From positions 1 to 35,480 of the forward strand of contig JAAOIK010000031.1 of the NCBI GenBank assembly GCA_015163855.1: a stretch of DNA of 35,480 nt, written 5' to 3'. Position 1 is the first letter of the stretch. Each line of letters begins with the position of its first letter. Shown here piece after piece: positions 17,093 through 25,708 of this stretch. The translations under genes and the position numbers were made by a program. Below the pieces are notes generated by a model. That model saw nothing but the letters and a program-made list of their open reading frames with translations, was not told where the DNA came from and searched no databases. Source of the DNA: Pseudobdellovibrionaceae bacterium. GTDB lineage: Bacteria; Bdellovibrionota; Bdellovibrionia; Bdellovibrionales; UBA1609.

Positions 17093-18130
17093 TTAAAGCT
17101 GTAAGCTAATTCTCCCTTTCTTGCTCTTTAAAACCACAAAAGCCTTAGGATTAATGCCTTTTAAAATACCTTTAACCTGCTCTCCCTTCCCTAAAGATTT
17201 ATGCACTAGCCCGGCTGGAACCTTGGCTTTAAATCGGTGGCTAAGAATAAATATTTTTGCCGACCTAGCCTTTAACCCTACAGCAATAGAGGCTTTCCCC
17301 GTACTAAAAATATTTAAAGAAATAGCCCCTATATCACTAACCTTTACTTTTCCTTTAAGCGTTTTAACCCTGGTTGTAGAGTAAATCTTTTTTAAATTTA
17401 TAGAAGAGTTTTGGGCCTGCACTGTTAATCTTCCCTTAACATCCTCTGCAAGAACACTGGCATTATATGTCGACAAATTAATCTTTGCATCCACTTTATT
17501 TATACTTATAGATCCACTAAAAACATTTAATTGAAAAGCCCCTTTAGAATTATTTACACTCACCTTATTATCATAAGCTTCTATTTTTAATTTTCCTTTA
17601 TGACCCTCTATATTTATAATACCTTTTTGAGAAAAAATACTAATATCCGCCTCAGTATTTTTAATTTCTATAGGCCCGTTCCACTTTTTAATAACTAAAG
17701 AGGATTTCCAAAACTCCACAAAAACAGAACCCAAATCTTGTACTAAAACTACGGGCAAAGAGGGCATTTGTATTAAAAACTCACCAATAAATGGTTTTTT
17801 ATTAACACTTTTAGCTTCTCCCAAAAAAGTCTTTTTAAAAATCCAAAGGTGTAAGTTTTTGCCTTTTTTTAACTGTTTAACTATAACTTTATTTAATAAA
17901 CTATTAGAATTACTAAGTATTTTAATCTTTTTTGCTTCGGCAGAAAATGCACTTAATTTTAATTTAGAATGGGAAGCGTGTAAGAAAACTTTTTTTACTC
18001 CCACTAAAGACAGGCTTTCTTTTAAAACCATTCCCTGTGCCTCTTGTGCAAATAGTTTTTCTGTTGTAAAAAAACACAAAAGAAGAAAAACAGAAATAAT
18101 GAAGTTAACAAAAGGTATTGTTTTAAACAT
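17093..18130 (-). CDS. Secreted protein with beta-strand repeats (DUF4097-like)
   Basis: A signal peptide is visible (FVNFIISVFLLLCFF, cleavage likely after LFAQ). The remaining about 315 residues alternate short hydrophobic strands with polar turns, in forms such as GIINIEGHKGKLKIEAYDN, GAFQLNVFSGSISINKV and GRLTVQAQNSSINL. This pattern is that of a right-handed beta-solenoid as in DUF4097-type putative adhesins or shell proteins. No catalytic motif is seen. The product is expected in the periplasm or at the surface. It is divergent from the thiolase gene. The ATG has GAGG only two bases upstream, and the candidate promoter ends so close to it that the transcript may be leaderless. Domain naming is from pattern only. 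Confidence 0.65.
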   Translation of the reverse strand: MFKTIPFVNFIISVFLLLCFFTTEKLFAQEAQGMVLKESLSLVGVKKVFLHASHSKLKLSAFSAEAKKIKILSNSNSLLNKVIVKQLKKGKNLHLWIFKKTFLGEAKSVNKKPFIGEFLIQMPSLPVVLVQDLGSVFVEFWKSSLVIKKWNGPIEIKNTEADISIFSQKGIINIEGHKGKLKIEAYDNKVSVNNSKGAFQLNVFSGSISINKVDAKINLSTYNASVLAEDVKGRLTVQAQNSSINLKKIYSTTRVKTLKGKVKVSDIGAISLNIFSTGKASIAVGLKARSAKIFILSHRFKAKVPAGLVHKSLGKGEQVKGILKGINPKAFVVLKSKKGRISLQL

Positions 18131-18136
18131 TACCTC

Positions 18137-18164
18137 ACTTTAAACTCTATGAAAAGAAGGTCAA
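18137..18164 (-). promoter_or_regulatory. Candidate promoter of the beta-repeat gene
   Basis: On the minus strand TTGACC (18159-18164) and TAAAGT (18137-18142) are 16 bp apart. The expected transcription start would fall at or next to the ATG at 18130, so a leaderless message is possible. The sequence lies in the 57-bp divergent gap shared with the thiolase. Confidence 0.35.
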
Positions 18165-18187
18165 CCCAGCAAACCTAAGGAGAACAT

Positions 18188-19363
18188 ATGTCTGAAGTTT
18201 TTATTGTTGCTGCAAAACGCACCGCCATTGGAGCTTTTCAAGGTGGGCTTTCGAGTATCCCTGCCACAACGCTAGGAGCAATTAGCATTAAAGCCAGTGT
18301 CGAACAATCTGGTCTTAATCCAGAACTCATTCAAGAATGTATTATGGGCCATGTGCTTAATGCGGGTTGTGGACAAGCCCCTGCCAGACAAGCCGCTTTA
18401 GGAGGAGGACTTTCCGAATCTTGCCAAGCCTTAACTATTAATAAAGTGTGTGGCTCGGGACTAAAAGCCGTTATGCTAGCCACTGATAGTATTTTACTGG
18501 GACACAGCCAAGCTATTGTTGCTGGAGGACAAGAAAACATGAGCCTTAGCCCTCATTTATTAGAAAAATCTCGCTTGGGATTTCGCATGGGGCCTGCAAC
18601 AATGACAGACAGCATGATTAAAGATGGACTATGGGATCCTTATAATAATTTTCACATGGGTAATGCTGCAGAACTTTGTGTAACAAAATATAAAATTTCT
18701 AGACAAGAGCAAGATGACTTTGCCAAACAAAGTTATGAATGGGCTCAAGCCGCGCAAACTAAAGGGTATTTTAAAAAAGAACTTTGCCCTGTGGAAGTAA
18801 AACAACGAAAAGGTAGCAGTATTGTTGAAGAAGACGAAGAACCTAAAAAAGCAAAGTTAGAAAAAATTTCGAGCCTTCGCCCCGCTTTTGACAAAGACGG
18901 TAGCATTACTGCAGCCAATGCCAGTAAATTAAATGACGGAGCCGCAAGTTTTGTTTTAGCCAGTCAAGATTGCGTTAGCAAACAAAACTTAAAACCTTTA
19001 GCAAAAATTATTAGCCAAGCAAGCTTTGCTCAAGACCCAAAATGGTTTACCACAGCCCCTGTTGCCGCAATGAAAAAGGCTTTAAAAAAAGCCAACCTAA
19101 CTATAAATGACATTGATCTTTTTGAAATTAACGAAGCCTTTAGTGTGGTAACTATGGTAGCCATAAAAGATTTAAATATTCCAAGAGAAAAAGTAAATGT
19201 CCATGGTGGAGCCGTGGCACTAGGCCACCCCATTGGTGCCAGTGGTGCAAGAATTTTAAACACTTTAGTTTACGCACTAAAACAACATAATAAAAAATAT
19301 GGAATGGCCTCTTTATGTATTGGAGGAGGAGAAGCCGTAGCAGTGATTGTAGAAAATATTTAA
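18188..19363 (+). CDS. atoB: Acetyl-CoA C-acetyltransferase (thiolase)
   Basis: This thiolase reversibly condenses two acetyl-CoA into acetoacetyl-CoA. The 391 residues have the full catalytic set: Cys88 in NKVCGSGLKAV, His347 in GGAVALGHPIGASG, and Cys377 in CIGGGEA. Length and motifs favour the biosynthetic/acetoacetyl class over the long-chain class. AAGGAG lies 5 bases before the ATG. The Rieske-ThDP gene follows 47 bp downstream on the same strand, so the two are probably cotranscribed. Its product could feed the mevalonate pathway at the left of the window, or work with the CoA-transferase at 26306-27697 in acetoacetate use. Both are inferences. Confidence 0.93.
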   Translation: MSEVFIVAAKRTAIGAFQGGLSSIPATTLGAISIKASVEQSGLNPELIQECIMGHVLNAGCGQAPARQAALGGGLSESCQALTINKVCGSGLKAVMLATDSILLGHSQAIVAGGQENMSLSPHLLEKSRLGFRMGPATMTDSMIKDGLWDPYNNFHMGNAAELCVTKYKISRQEQDDFAKQSYEWAQAAQTKGYFKKELCPVEVKQRKGSSIVEEDEEPKKAKLEKISSLRPAFDKDGSITAANASKLNDGAASFVLASQDCVSKQNLKPLAKIISQASFAQDPKWFTTAPVAAMKKALKKANLTINDIDLFEINEAFSVVTMVAIKDLNIPREKVNVHGGAVALGHPIGASGARILNTLVYALKQHNKKYGMASLCIGGGEAVAVIVENI

Positions 19364-19410
19364 ATAAACTTAATTATTTATTAATTAAAAACAGTAAGCC
19401 CTGGAGTATT

Positions 19411-21342
19411 ATGAAATGGCATAAAGTTGCAGAAGTTAATTCTTTAAAAGAAGGCAGAGTTCGCTCTGTAGTTATTAATAATAAAACCATTGCCTTAACA
19501 AAGTACAAAGGAAAATATGGTGCTTTAGATAATGCCTGCCCTCACCAAGGTGGACCATTAAGTGAAGGCTCTATTGAAAAAGGTTATCTTCGTTGCCCGT
19601 GGCATGGTTGGGATTTTTGCCCCCACTCTGGAAAATCTCCAGGCAGTCATGACGATGGCATAGCCACTTATCCTGTGGAGGAAAGAGAAGATGGCGTTTA
19701 CATTCAATTAAAAGATAAAGAAAAACCGAAAAAAACCATCAGCGACCTTATGGTAGAAACTTTAACTAACTGGGGAATAGACAGCGTTTTTGGAATGGTA
19801 GGTCACTCTAATTTAGGTTTTGCTTCTGCTTTAGAAAAACAAGAAAAAAATAAAAAATTACGATTTTTTGGAATTCGTCACGAAGGGGCCGCCGCCTTTG
19901 CTTGCTCGGGTTATGCCAAAACCATAGGCAAACCCGCCGCGTGTTTTACTATCGCAGGCCCTGGTGCTACTAATTTACTTACGGGTTTATGGGATGCAAA
20001 AGTAGACCGAGCGCCCGTGTTAGCCTTAACAGGACAAGTTAATACTCAAGTGTTAGGCCCTGGGGCTTTTCAAGAAATTGATTTGCTTTCTGCCTTTGAT
20101 GCGGTTTCTACTTTTAGTCAAACCGTTTTAAAAAGCTCTAACCAAATAGAGTTAGTCAACTTAGCGGTAAAAAATGCCATTCTTAAAAGAGATGTTAGTC
20201 ATTTAATTTTACCAGACGAAGTACAAACCATAGAAGTTAGTGAAAGTGAAAAAGCAGGAACTCCCGAAGGCCGATTACCCAACATGGCCATAGCCCCCGC
20301 TATAGAATCTTTAAACAAAGCGGTAGAGGCTATTAAAAAAAGTAAACGACCATTATTTATTGTGGGCTACGGCGCTCGCTCTGCTATGCCCGATATTATT
20401 CAATATGCAGAAACACTAAATGCCGCAGTCATTACCACTTTTAAAGCAAAGGGCCAAATTTCTGATTCCCATCCTTTAGCGGGAGGGGTGCTGGGAAGAA
20501 GTGGAACTCCTGTGGCCAGTTGGTTAATGAACGAATCCGATTTACTTATTGTTTTAGGATCTTCTTTTTCTAATCATACAGGCATCACTGCGAAAAAAAC
20601 CATTATACAAGTGGATTTTGAACCCATGCAAATTGGAAAATTTCACTCTGTGGATATACCCGTGTTAGGAGATATTGGTGTTACTGTAAAAAGTTTAAGC
20701 AAACTTACTGGTAGCAAAAGCGTAGATATTAAAAAAGAAGTTTTAGAACGCTGGAATATTTGGAGAGCCGAAAAAACTTCTCGCGCTAAAGATGATAGAA
20801 AAAAAGGAGTGGGTTCGGCGGCTTTATTTAAAACTTTGCAAGAAAAAATTCCAGAAGACGCAGTAATACCTGTAGATGTGGGTAATAATGCATATTCTTT
20901 TGGAAGGTACTTTGAATGTAAAAACCAAACGATTTTAATGTCTGGATACTTAGGTTCCATTGGGTTTGCCTTCCCTGCTGCTATGGGAGCATGGGCTGCG
21001 GTAAAGGGGAAAAGAAAAGTGGTTTCTGTGAGTGGTGATGGTGGCTTTGGCCAGTATATGAATGAACTTACCACTGCGGTAAAATATAAAATGAATATTA
21101 CTCATATTTTATTAAATAATAATGAATTGGGAAAAATTTCTAAAGAACAACTGGCTGGGGAATGGAATATTTGGCAAACCTCCCTACAGAATCCAAACTT
21201 TGCAAAGTACGCCCAAAACTGTGGAGCTTTAGGCATACAAGTAAAAACTATTAACGAATTAGAAGAAGCTTTAGAACAGGCCTTAAATTATACACAAGGC
21301 CCGTCGCTAATAGAAGTTATAACCGATTCTAAACTGATTTAA
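19411..21342 (+). CDS. Rieske [2Fe-2S] domain fused to a thiamine-diphosphate enzyme (POX/acetolactate synthase type)
   Basis: The first about 100 residues are a complete Rieske ferredoxin domain (Cys43, His45, Cys62, His65; CPHQGGPL and CPWHGWDF). After a short linker, residues about 108-643 form a full three-domain thiamine-diphosphate enzyme: activating Glu158 in GIRHEGAAAF, AGPGATNLLTGL, a central domain with PLFIVGYGAR, and the ThDP/Mg motif GDG (542-544) with NNN at 569-571. The family includes pyruvate oxidase/quinone dehydrogenase, acetolactate synthase and oxalyl-CoA-type decarboxylases; the substrate is unknown. The ATG at 19411 has GGAG 4 bases upstream; the frame extends back into the thiolase gene but has no support there. 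The fusion implies electrons from 2-oxoacid oxidation go to the Rieske centre, which is inferred. No membrane-binding tail of PoxB type is seen. Confidence 0.88.
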   Translation: MKWHKVAEVNSLKEGRVRSVVINNKTIALTKYKGKYGALDNACPHQGGPLSEGSIEKGYLRCPWHGWDFCPHSGKSPGSHDDGIATYPVEEREDGVYIQLKDKEKPKKTISDLMVETLTNWGIDSVFGMVGHSNLGFASALEKQEKNKKLRFFGIRHEGAAAFACSGYAKTIGKPAACFTIAGPGATNLLTGLWDAKVDRAPVLALTGQVNTQVLGPGAFQEIDLLSAFDAVSTFSQTVLKSSNQIELVNLAVKNAILKRDVSHLILPDEVQTIEVSESEKAGTPEGRLPNMAIAPAIESLNKAVEAIKKSKRPLFIVGYGARSAMPDIIQYAETLNAAVITTFKAKGQISDSHPLAGGVLGRSGTPVASWLMNESDLLIVLGSSFSNHTGITAKKTIIQVDFEPMQIGKFHSVDIPVLGDIGVTVKSLSKLTGSKSVDIKKEVLERWNIWRAEKTSRAKDDRKKGVGSAALFKTLQEKIPEDAVIPVDVGNNAYSFGRYFECKNQTILMSGYLGSIGFAFPAAMGAWAAVKGKRKVVSVSGDGGFGQYMNELTTAVKYKMNITHILLNNNELGKISKEQLAGEWNIWQTSLQNPNFAKYAQNCGALGIQVKTINELEEALEQALNYTQGPSLIEVITDSKLI

Positions 21343-21375
21343 TTTTTTATAAAAAAATTTATTTACAGTTTTTTA

Positions 21376-21418
21376 AAATAAACTTATTTAATTTTGTGTG
21401 AAATAAACTTATTTAATT
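21376..21418. repeat. 18-bp direct repeat between convergent genes
   Basis: AAATAAACTTATTTAATT occurs identically at 21376-21393 and 21401-21418, a 25-base period. Each copy contains an AAATAA/TTATTT inverted repeat, so it may form weak A/T hairpins on both strands and serve as a bidirectional termination region. The second copy covers the stop codon of the Spondin_N-like gene. Confidence 0.8.
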
Positions 21419-22104
21419 CTTTCAAAAATAAATTTTCCAACATAGCGGGCATTATTTCTGTGTTTACCGTTTACAAAATTTGTATCTCCTGGTCTAGAAG
21501 TTAATAAACTAATAACCCCGTTAGAGTCTTCGTCTGCAGAAGTAAACACTCTTCCCAAGTCTGTTCCTGCGTCATAAAGGGGAAGGTTTACTTCTAAGCT
21601 TTCTACCCACTGGCCCCTGCTATTTAATAAAGATAAATCATGCACACCCACAAACCAATCAGGGCTTGGTGCTAACATACTAATTAAAGTCACTAAAGGA
21701 TGAGGACGATTAATATCAAATTCAAAAGAAATATTTCCATTCCCTTTTCCAAAGCTTAATCCGCCTCCACTTAATAAAAACTCTGCCACATTATTGCTTT
21801 TTTGAATTTCAATTTCGTTTATGAAAGTCGTTTTAGATCCCGTTTCTGCTACTATTTCTATTCCTTTACTTGCCTGTTTTCCTTCTCTCCAAAAATTTAC
21901 ACGGCTATTATGTGTAGCGCCTACTAAACCAGAAAAATGATCGTTTCCTTCGGGAAAGTTAGTTGAAAATCTCGATTTCGTCCAATTAGCTACAAAAGTT
22001 ACTCGATAAGTTGCATCTGCGTTAGCATCTCTATCAGAAAAGTTCATAGCCTCACAAGAAGTTATAAAAAATAACAATACAAAAATAATTTTCACAATAT
22101 GCAT
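21409..22104 (-). CDS. Spondin_N-like lipoprotein
   Basis: The N-terminus is a lipoprotein signal (KIIFVLLFFITSCEA, predicted lipidated Cys17), so the product is probably membrane-anchored facing the periplasm or outside. The mature part resembles the Spondin_N fold: YRVTFVANWT at the start, HFSGLVGATHN, the hallmark APSPDWFVGV, a segment with acidic DAGTDLG, and a C-terminal GKFIFERI. Spondin_N domains occur in animal matrix proteins and are scattered in bacteria; a calcium-binding or adhesion role is suspected in the family but not shown here. AAGGGG lies 4 bases before the ATG. It stands alone, convergent with the Rieske-ThDP gene. Confidence 0.8.
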   Translation of the reverse strand: MHIVKIIFVLLFFITSCEAMNFSDRDANADATYRVTFVANWTKSRFSTNFPEGNDHFSGLVGATHNSRVNFWREGKQASKGIEIVAETGSKTTFINEIEIQKSNNVAEFLLSGGGLSFGKGNGNISFEFDINRPHPLVTLISMLAPSPDWFVGVHDLSLLNSRGQWVESLEVNLPLYDAGTDLGRVFTSADEDSNGVISLLTSRPGDTNFVNGKHRNNARYVGKFIFERIK

Positions 22105-22193
22105 AAAACCCCTTAAATTATATTTTTTACTCTATTAAATTAAGTATCTAATTATATAAAAAAAGGGTTCAAGGCAATCGTTTTGTAAAAAAT

Positions 22194-23804
22194 TTAAGGT
22201 TTTACTCCCGCAAAAGGCACTCCAGATAATTCGTGCATACTTTTTTTCCATGTAACCAAGTCTTCTAAGGCAAATTGGTTTAAATGGGTATGCCCACAAG
22301 CGCGAGCTAATATCTTCATTAAGTGTACACTAGAGTCTAAATAATTTTGTAAGCGCTTAGCCGAGGCTTGCACAATTAAGCGTTCGCGCAAATGCACTTT
22401 TTGTGTAGCAATTCCAACAGGACAGTTGTTACTATGACAAGCTCTCATGCCCAAACAACCAATGGCCTGTAATGCCGAGTTAGATAAAGCAATAGCGTCT
22501 GCACCCATGGCCAAAGCTTTTGTAAAATCTTCTGCCACTCGCAAACCTCCCGTTATAACTAAACTTACATCTTTACACTTTAAACTATCTAAATGTCTTC
22601 GTGCCCTGCCCAAAGCGGGTATAGTTGGTACCGAAATATTATCTCTAAACAAAGTTGGCGCAGCACCTGTTCCCCCACCTCTTCCATCTAAAATAATATA
22701 ATCTACTCCCACCTCTAAAGCCGCATCGATATCTTTTTCAATGTGTTGAGCCGATAATTTATAACCAATGGGAATTCCTCCCGTGGCTTGTTTAACTTGA
22801 TCGGCAAAAGCTTTAATTTCTTTCGTCTTAGTCCAATCAGGAAAACGCGCAGGAGAAATAGCATCTTCTCCCACCTGTAAACCCCTTACTTCTGCAATTT
22901 TTCCTACTACTTTATTTCCTGGGAGGTGTCCGCCTGTTCCTGTTTTTGCACCTTGCCCTCCCTTAAAGTGAAAAGCTTGGCATTGTTTTACCTTGTCCAT
23001 ATTAAAACCAAAACGACCCGAAGCTAATTCATAAAAATAACGCGAATTAGCCGCTTGTTCTTCGGGCAACATTCCTCCCTCGCCGCTACAAATACCTGTT
23101 CCAGATTGCTCGGCCCCTAAAGCTAAAGCCACTTTTGCTTCTTCCGACAAAGCTCCAAAACTCATGTCAGAAATAAAAAGAGGGATTTTTAGCACTAAAG
23201 GTTTTTTTGCCTTAGGCCCAATCACCACTTCTGAACCCACAGGAACATCATCCAATTGGGGTGCCTTAGATAATTGTGCAGTTATAAATTGAATATCTTT
23301 CCAACTGGGTAGCTCGGTAAGGGGAACTCCCATTGCCGACATAGCTCCATGGTGACCTAGTTTTTTTAATCCATTTTTAGCTAAAGCTTGAATTTGACTA
23401 TTAAATGGTTCTTCGGGAGTGCCGTGAAAATCTTGATAATTGCCTAAGTATTCTTCTCTATTATAAGGTTGAGGGTTTTTTTCTTGCCATTGAAAAATTT
23501 CTTCTTCATCGACCCAAACAGAATCTCCATCTACTCCACCAGTAAATTTATGTAATGTTTCGCTATTGTCATACTCACTAACGCCCGTGTCGTAACGGTA
23601 ATCCCAATTATGAACACCACAAATTAAATTATCTCCCTTAATATGCCCATCAGCTAATAGTGCGCCTCTATGATGACATCTTCCATATAAAACAGAAATA
23701 TTTTTATCATAACGAACAATAACTAAATCGACATTGGCTACTAAAGCATAGTAAGGTTGACGATCTTTAATTTCTGAATATTTAGCTATTACTTTTTTTT
23801 TCAT
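22194..23804 (-). CDS. Rieske domain fused to glutamate-synthase-like FMN domain
   Basis: Residues 1-95 are a Rieske domain (Cys43, His45, Cys62, His65; CHHRGALL and CGVHNWDY). Residues about 145-510 match the FMN-binding domain of glutamate synthase: FISDMSFGALSEEA, GTGICSGEGGM, GGQGAKTGTGGHLPG, DGRGGGTGAAP, and CLGMRACHSNNCPVG, which carries the cysteines that bind a [3Fe-4S] cluster in that family. The glutaminase domain is absent, so it is not a classical GltB. A flavin/iron-sulfur oxidoreductase is a fair description; the substrate is unknown. It is the last gene of the five-gene Rieske operon, 48 bp after the previous gene, with AAAAGGA before its ATG. Confidence 0.88.
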   Translation of the reverse strand: MKKKVIAKYSEIKDRQPYYALVANVDLVIVRYDKNISVLYGRCHHRGALLADGHIKGDNLICGVHNWDYRYDTGVSEYDNSETLHKFTGGVDGDSVWVDEEEIFQWQEKNPQPYNREEYLGNYQDFHGTPEEPFNSQIQALAKNGLKKLGHHGAMSAMGVPLTELPSWKDIQFITAQLSKAPQLDDVPVGSEVVIGPKAKKPLVLKIPLFISDMSFGALSEEAKVALALGAEQSGTGICSGEGGMLPEEQAANSRYFYELASGRFGFNMDKVKQCQAFHFKGGQGAKTGTGGHLPGNKVVGKIAEVRGLQVGEDAISPARFPDWTKTKEIKAFADQVKQATGGIPIGYKLSAQHIEKDIDAALEVGVDYIILDGRGGGTGAAPTLFRDNISVPTIPALGRARRHLDSLKCKDVSLVITGGLRVAEDFTKALAMGADAIALSNSALQAIGCLGMRACHSNNCPVGIATQKVHLRERLIVQASAKRLQNYLDSSVHLMKILARACGHTHLNQFALEDLVTWKKSMHELSGVPFAGVKP

Positions 23805-23852
23805 GTTTTCCTTTTTATTAAAATATTTATTAATTTTAAGAGGTGTAGTTGC

Positions 23853-24617
23853 TTATAAATTAATGCGCTTAATGCTGTTTTTTTTCATTTTATAAAACCA
23901 TAAGTCACCCCATCTTTGCACCTCTCCTTGAAGTTGAACTTGGTCTCCAACAAAAGGTAAAATGGATTCTAATACAGCTTGACCATTTTCATCTAATAAT
24001 AAATAAAATCTTTCTTTAAATAATTGATCTTGTACTAATAGCGCAGGAGGAATTCCTCCCTTAATGCATAAAGTGGCGCAAGCTTTATGCGTTTTGCCAA
24101 GGCCGGGTTTCATAGCGCCAACATAACACTTTGGGTCTATCACTTCGCCTTGCAAAGTTTTTAAACCAAAACTTTTTTTAAAAATAGTTTTAGAAATAGT
24201 GGGTTTGGTTTTTAAAGCAACAATGGCCTCTTTTCCATCTAAAATGTTAAAAACAAAGCGACCTTCATAGTGAGTCATAATACCAGTTAATTTTACCCAT
24301 TGATTGTGCAAGCCTTTTACTCGATTTTTAATTCCTCTTTTATCCATGGCTGTTAAAATGGCCGTGTAAACTTTGGATTGGTGTTTAAATCGAGCTAAAA
24401 CATAAGGCTTAGTTAATAACCAAGCCTTTACAGTAATGGCTGTTTTTCCTGTGGGGTCCCAACCTTTTCCCTTATTAGGCGCATTTTTATAACTGGATAA
24501 AACATAACTCAATACCAATAGGGCTACAAAAAGAAAGGGTAAAAATAGTTTTAAAAAGCGCGAATACTTTTTGGGAAGAGCTAGGTAACCAACAAAAAAA
24601 GTTTGTTCTTTGTTCAT
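23853..24617 (-). CDS. Membrane-anchored protein with conserved-looking Cys/His motif
   Basis: The 254 residues start with a short cytoplasmic segment and one transmembrane helix (about 22-40), followed by a periplasmic domain. A striking motif lies at 157-193: GEVIDPKCYVGAMKPG then HKACATLC, giving Cys164, His177, Cys180 and Cys184, a possible metal or haem site. The rest looks like two beta-rich barrels (residues 60-135 and 195-250; QLQGEVQRWGDLWFY resembles an OB-like strand pattern). I recall similar GxxxDxKCYxGxMxPG sequences beside Rieske proteins in other bacteria but cannot name a family. It sits between the two Rieske genes, 9 bp after the ferric-reductase fusion. AAGGA precedes the ATG. 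Confidence 0.7.
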   Translation of the reverse strand: MNKEQTFFVGYLALPKKYSRFLKLFLPFLFVALLVLSYVLSSYKNAPNKGKGWDPTGKTAITVKAWLLTKPYVLARFKHQSKVYTAILTAMDKRGIKNRVKGLHNQWVKLTGIMTHYEGRFVFNILDGKEAIVALKTKPTISKTIFKKSFGLKTLQGEVIDPKCYVGAMKPGLGKTHKACATLCIKGGIPPALLVQDQLFKERFYLLLDENGQAVLESILPFVGDQVQLQGEVQRWGDLWFYKMKKNSIKRINL

Positions 24618-24626
24618 CTTTTTCCT

Positions 24627-25706
24627 TTATGTATTTTTTAAACAGGGCTTAGTTATGTTTTCTTTATCAAAAGAAGAAGGGTCAATATACACTCCTTCGC
24701 CCTCTGGTTGATAAAATACATACACCATATTATTTTCTATTTTTGTTTTGTAAGTAGCTACTTTTTCTTTAAAAGGAGGAGGGCTTTGCCCGTCTTCGGG
24801 GCGATACTGCCAACCATGCCAAGGGCAAGTAATACAACCATCTATCACCCGCCCCTCACTTAAAGGCCCACCTTGGTGTGCACACAAATCGGTAACGGCA
24901 CTAAAACCTTTTTCGTGTTTAAATACCGCAATTCTTTCGCCAGTGGGTGCTTTAACCATTTTCGCTTTATTCATTGTAAAATTACTAACATCACACACTT
25001 GTAACCAATTATCTTTTTGATTAAATATTTGTTTATCTTTACTGTGTTCTTTCCAAAAAGTTAGTAAGTGTGCACTAATCACCGCAGTTACTCCCACTCC
25101 CATTATCCAAACATAAATAAAATCTTGTTCGGATTGCATAACCCCTAAAGCCACATGAATAACCACAAAAGCATATACAAAATAAATGCCCATATGAATA
25201 GACTTCCAAACATCACGACCTAAGTTTTTTTGCCAAAAATCATGACTAATAGAAGCTAATACCAATAATACAAACAATGCTAGTAAACCAAATAGCTCGA
25301 AAGGAAAAGAAGTAAAACTAGTATATTCTGAGCTACTAGTTAATAAGGATAAAAAAGGGTTTATACTTCCAAAACTGTGATAAAAAAAAGTCACTAAAGC
25401 GCCATGAAAAAGGGCTAAAAAAGCGGTCATCACTCCAAGGTGTCTACGGTTATACAACAAAACCGCAAAAATAGAATTTAATCGAGCAAGAGGGCCAATT
25501 AATAAAATAATATGCAAAAGAATTAAAGAACAACTACCAAAAGCTCTAATTAAAATAATTATACTGCTAAACTGTTGGTCTTTAGGAAAAGTGATCGTAC
25601 TAAATACAGAATACGCAGCTAAGTAAATAACAATAAAAGCTAAAGCAATAAAATCATAATATTTTTTTTGCTTGTTCCAATGTACGGGAAAATATTGTGT
25701 ACTCAT
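24627..25706 (-). CDS. Ferric-reductase-like membrane domain fused to Rieske domain
   Basis: Residues about 15-220 contain six or so transmembrane helices with histidines at 65, 89, 101, 171 and 184, the pattern of ferric-reductase/MsrQ-like haem b proteins. Residues about 233-335 form a Rieske domain (Cys275, His277, Cys294, His297; CAHQGGPLSEG and CPWHGWQY). The Rieske part shares HQGGPLSEG and CPWHGW with that of the Rieske-ThDP enzyme, suggesting common ancestry. The protein could carry electrons across or along the membrane between haem b and a [2Fe-2S] centre. Its ATG is 2 bases after the stop of the 48-residue membrane protein, so translation is coupled. Confidence 0.87.
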   Translation of the reverse strand: MSTQYFPVHWNKQKKYYDFIALAFIVIYLAAYSVFSTITFPKDQQFSSIIILIRAFGSCSLILLHIILLIGPLARLNSIFAVLLYNRRHLGVMTAFLALFHGALVTFFYHSFGSINPFLSLLTSSSEYTSFTSFPFELFGLLALFVLLVLASISHDFWQKNLGRDVWKSIHMGIYFVYAFVVIHVALGVMQSEQDFIYVWIMGVGVTAVISAHLLTFWKEHSKDKQIFNQKDNWLQVCDVSNFTMNKAKMVKAPTGERIAVFKHEKGFSAVTDLCAHQGGPLSEGRVIDGCITCPWHGWQYRPEDGQSPPPFKEKVATYKTKIENNMVYVFYQPEGEGVYIDPSSFDKENITKPCLKNT

Positions 25707-25708
25707 AA

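Noticed and set aside
19315-19410. N-terminal extension of the Rieske-ThDP protein into the thiolase gene
   Set aside because: The stretch is an out-of-frame reading of the thiolase end; GGAG and an ATG at 19411 begin the Rieske domain properly.
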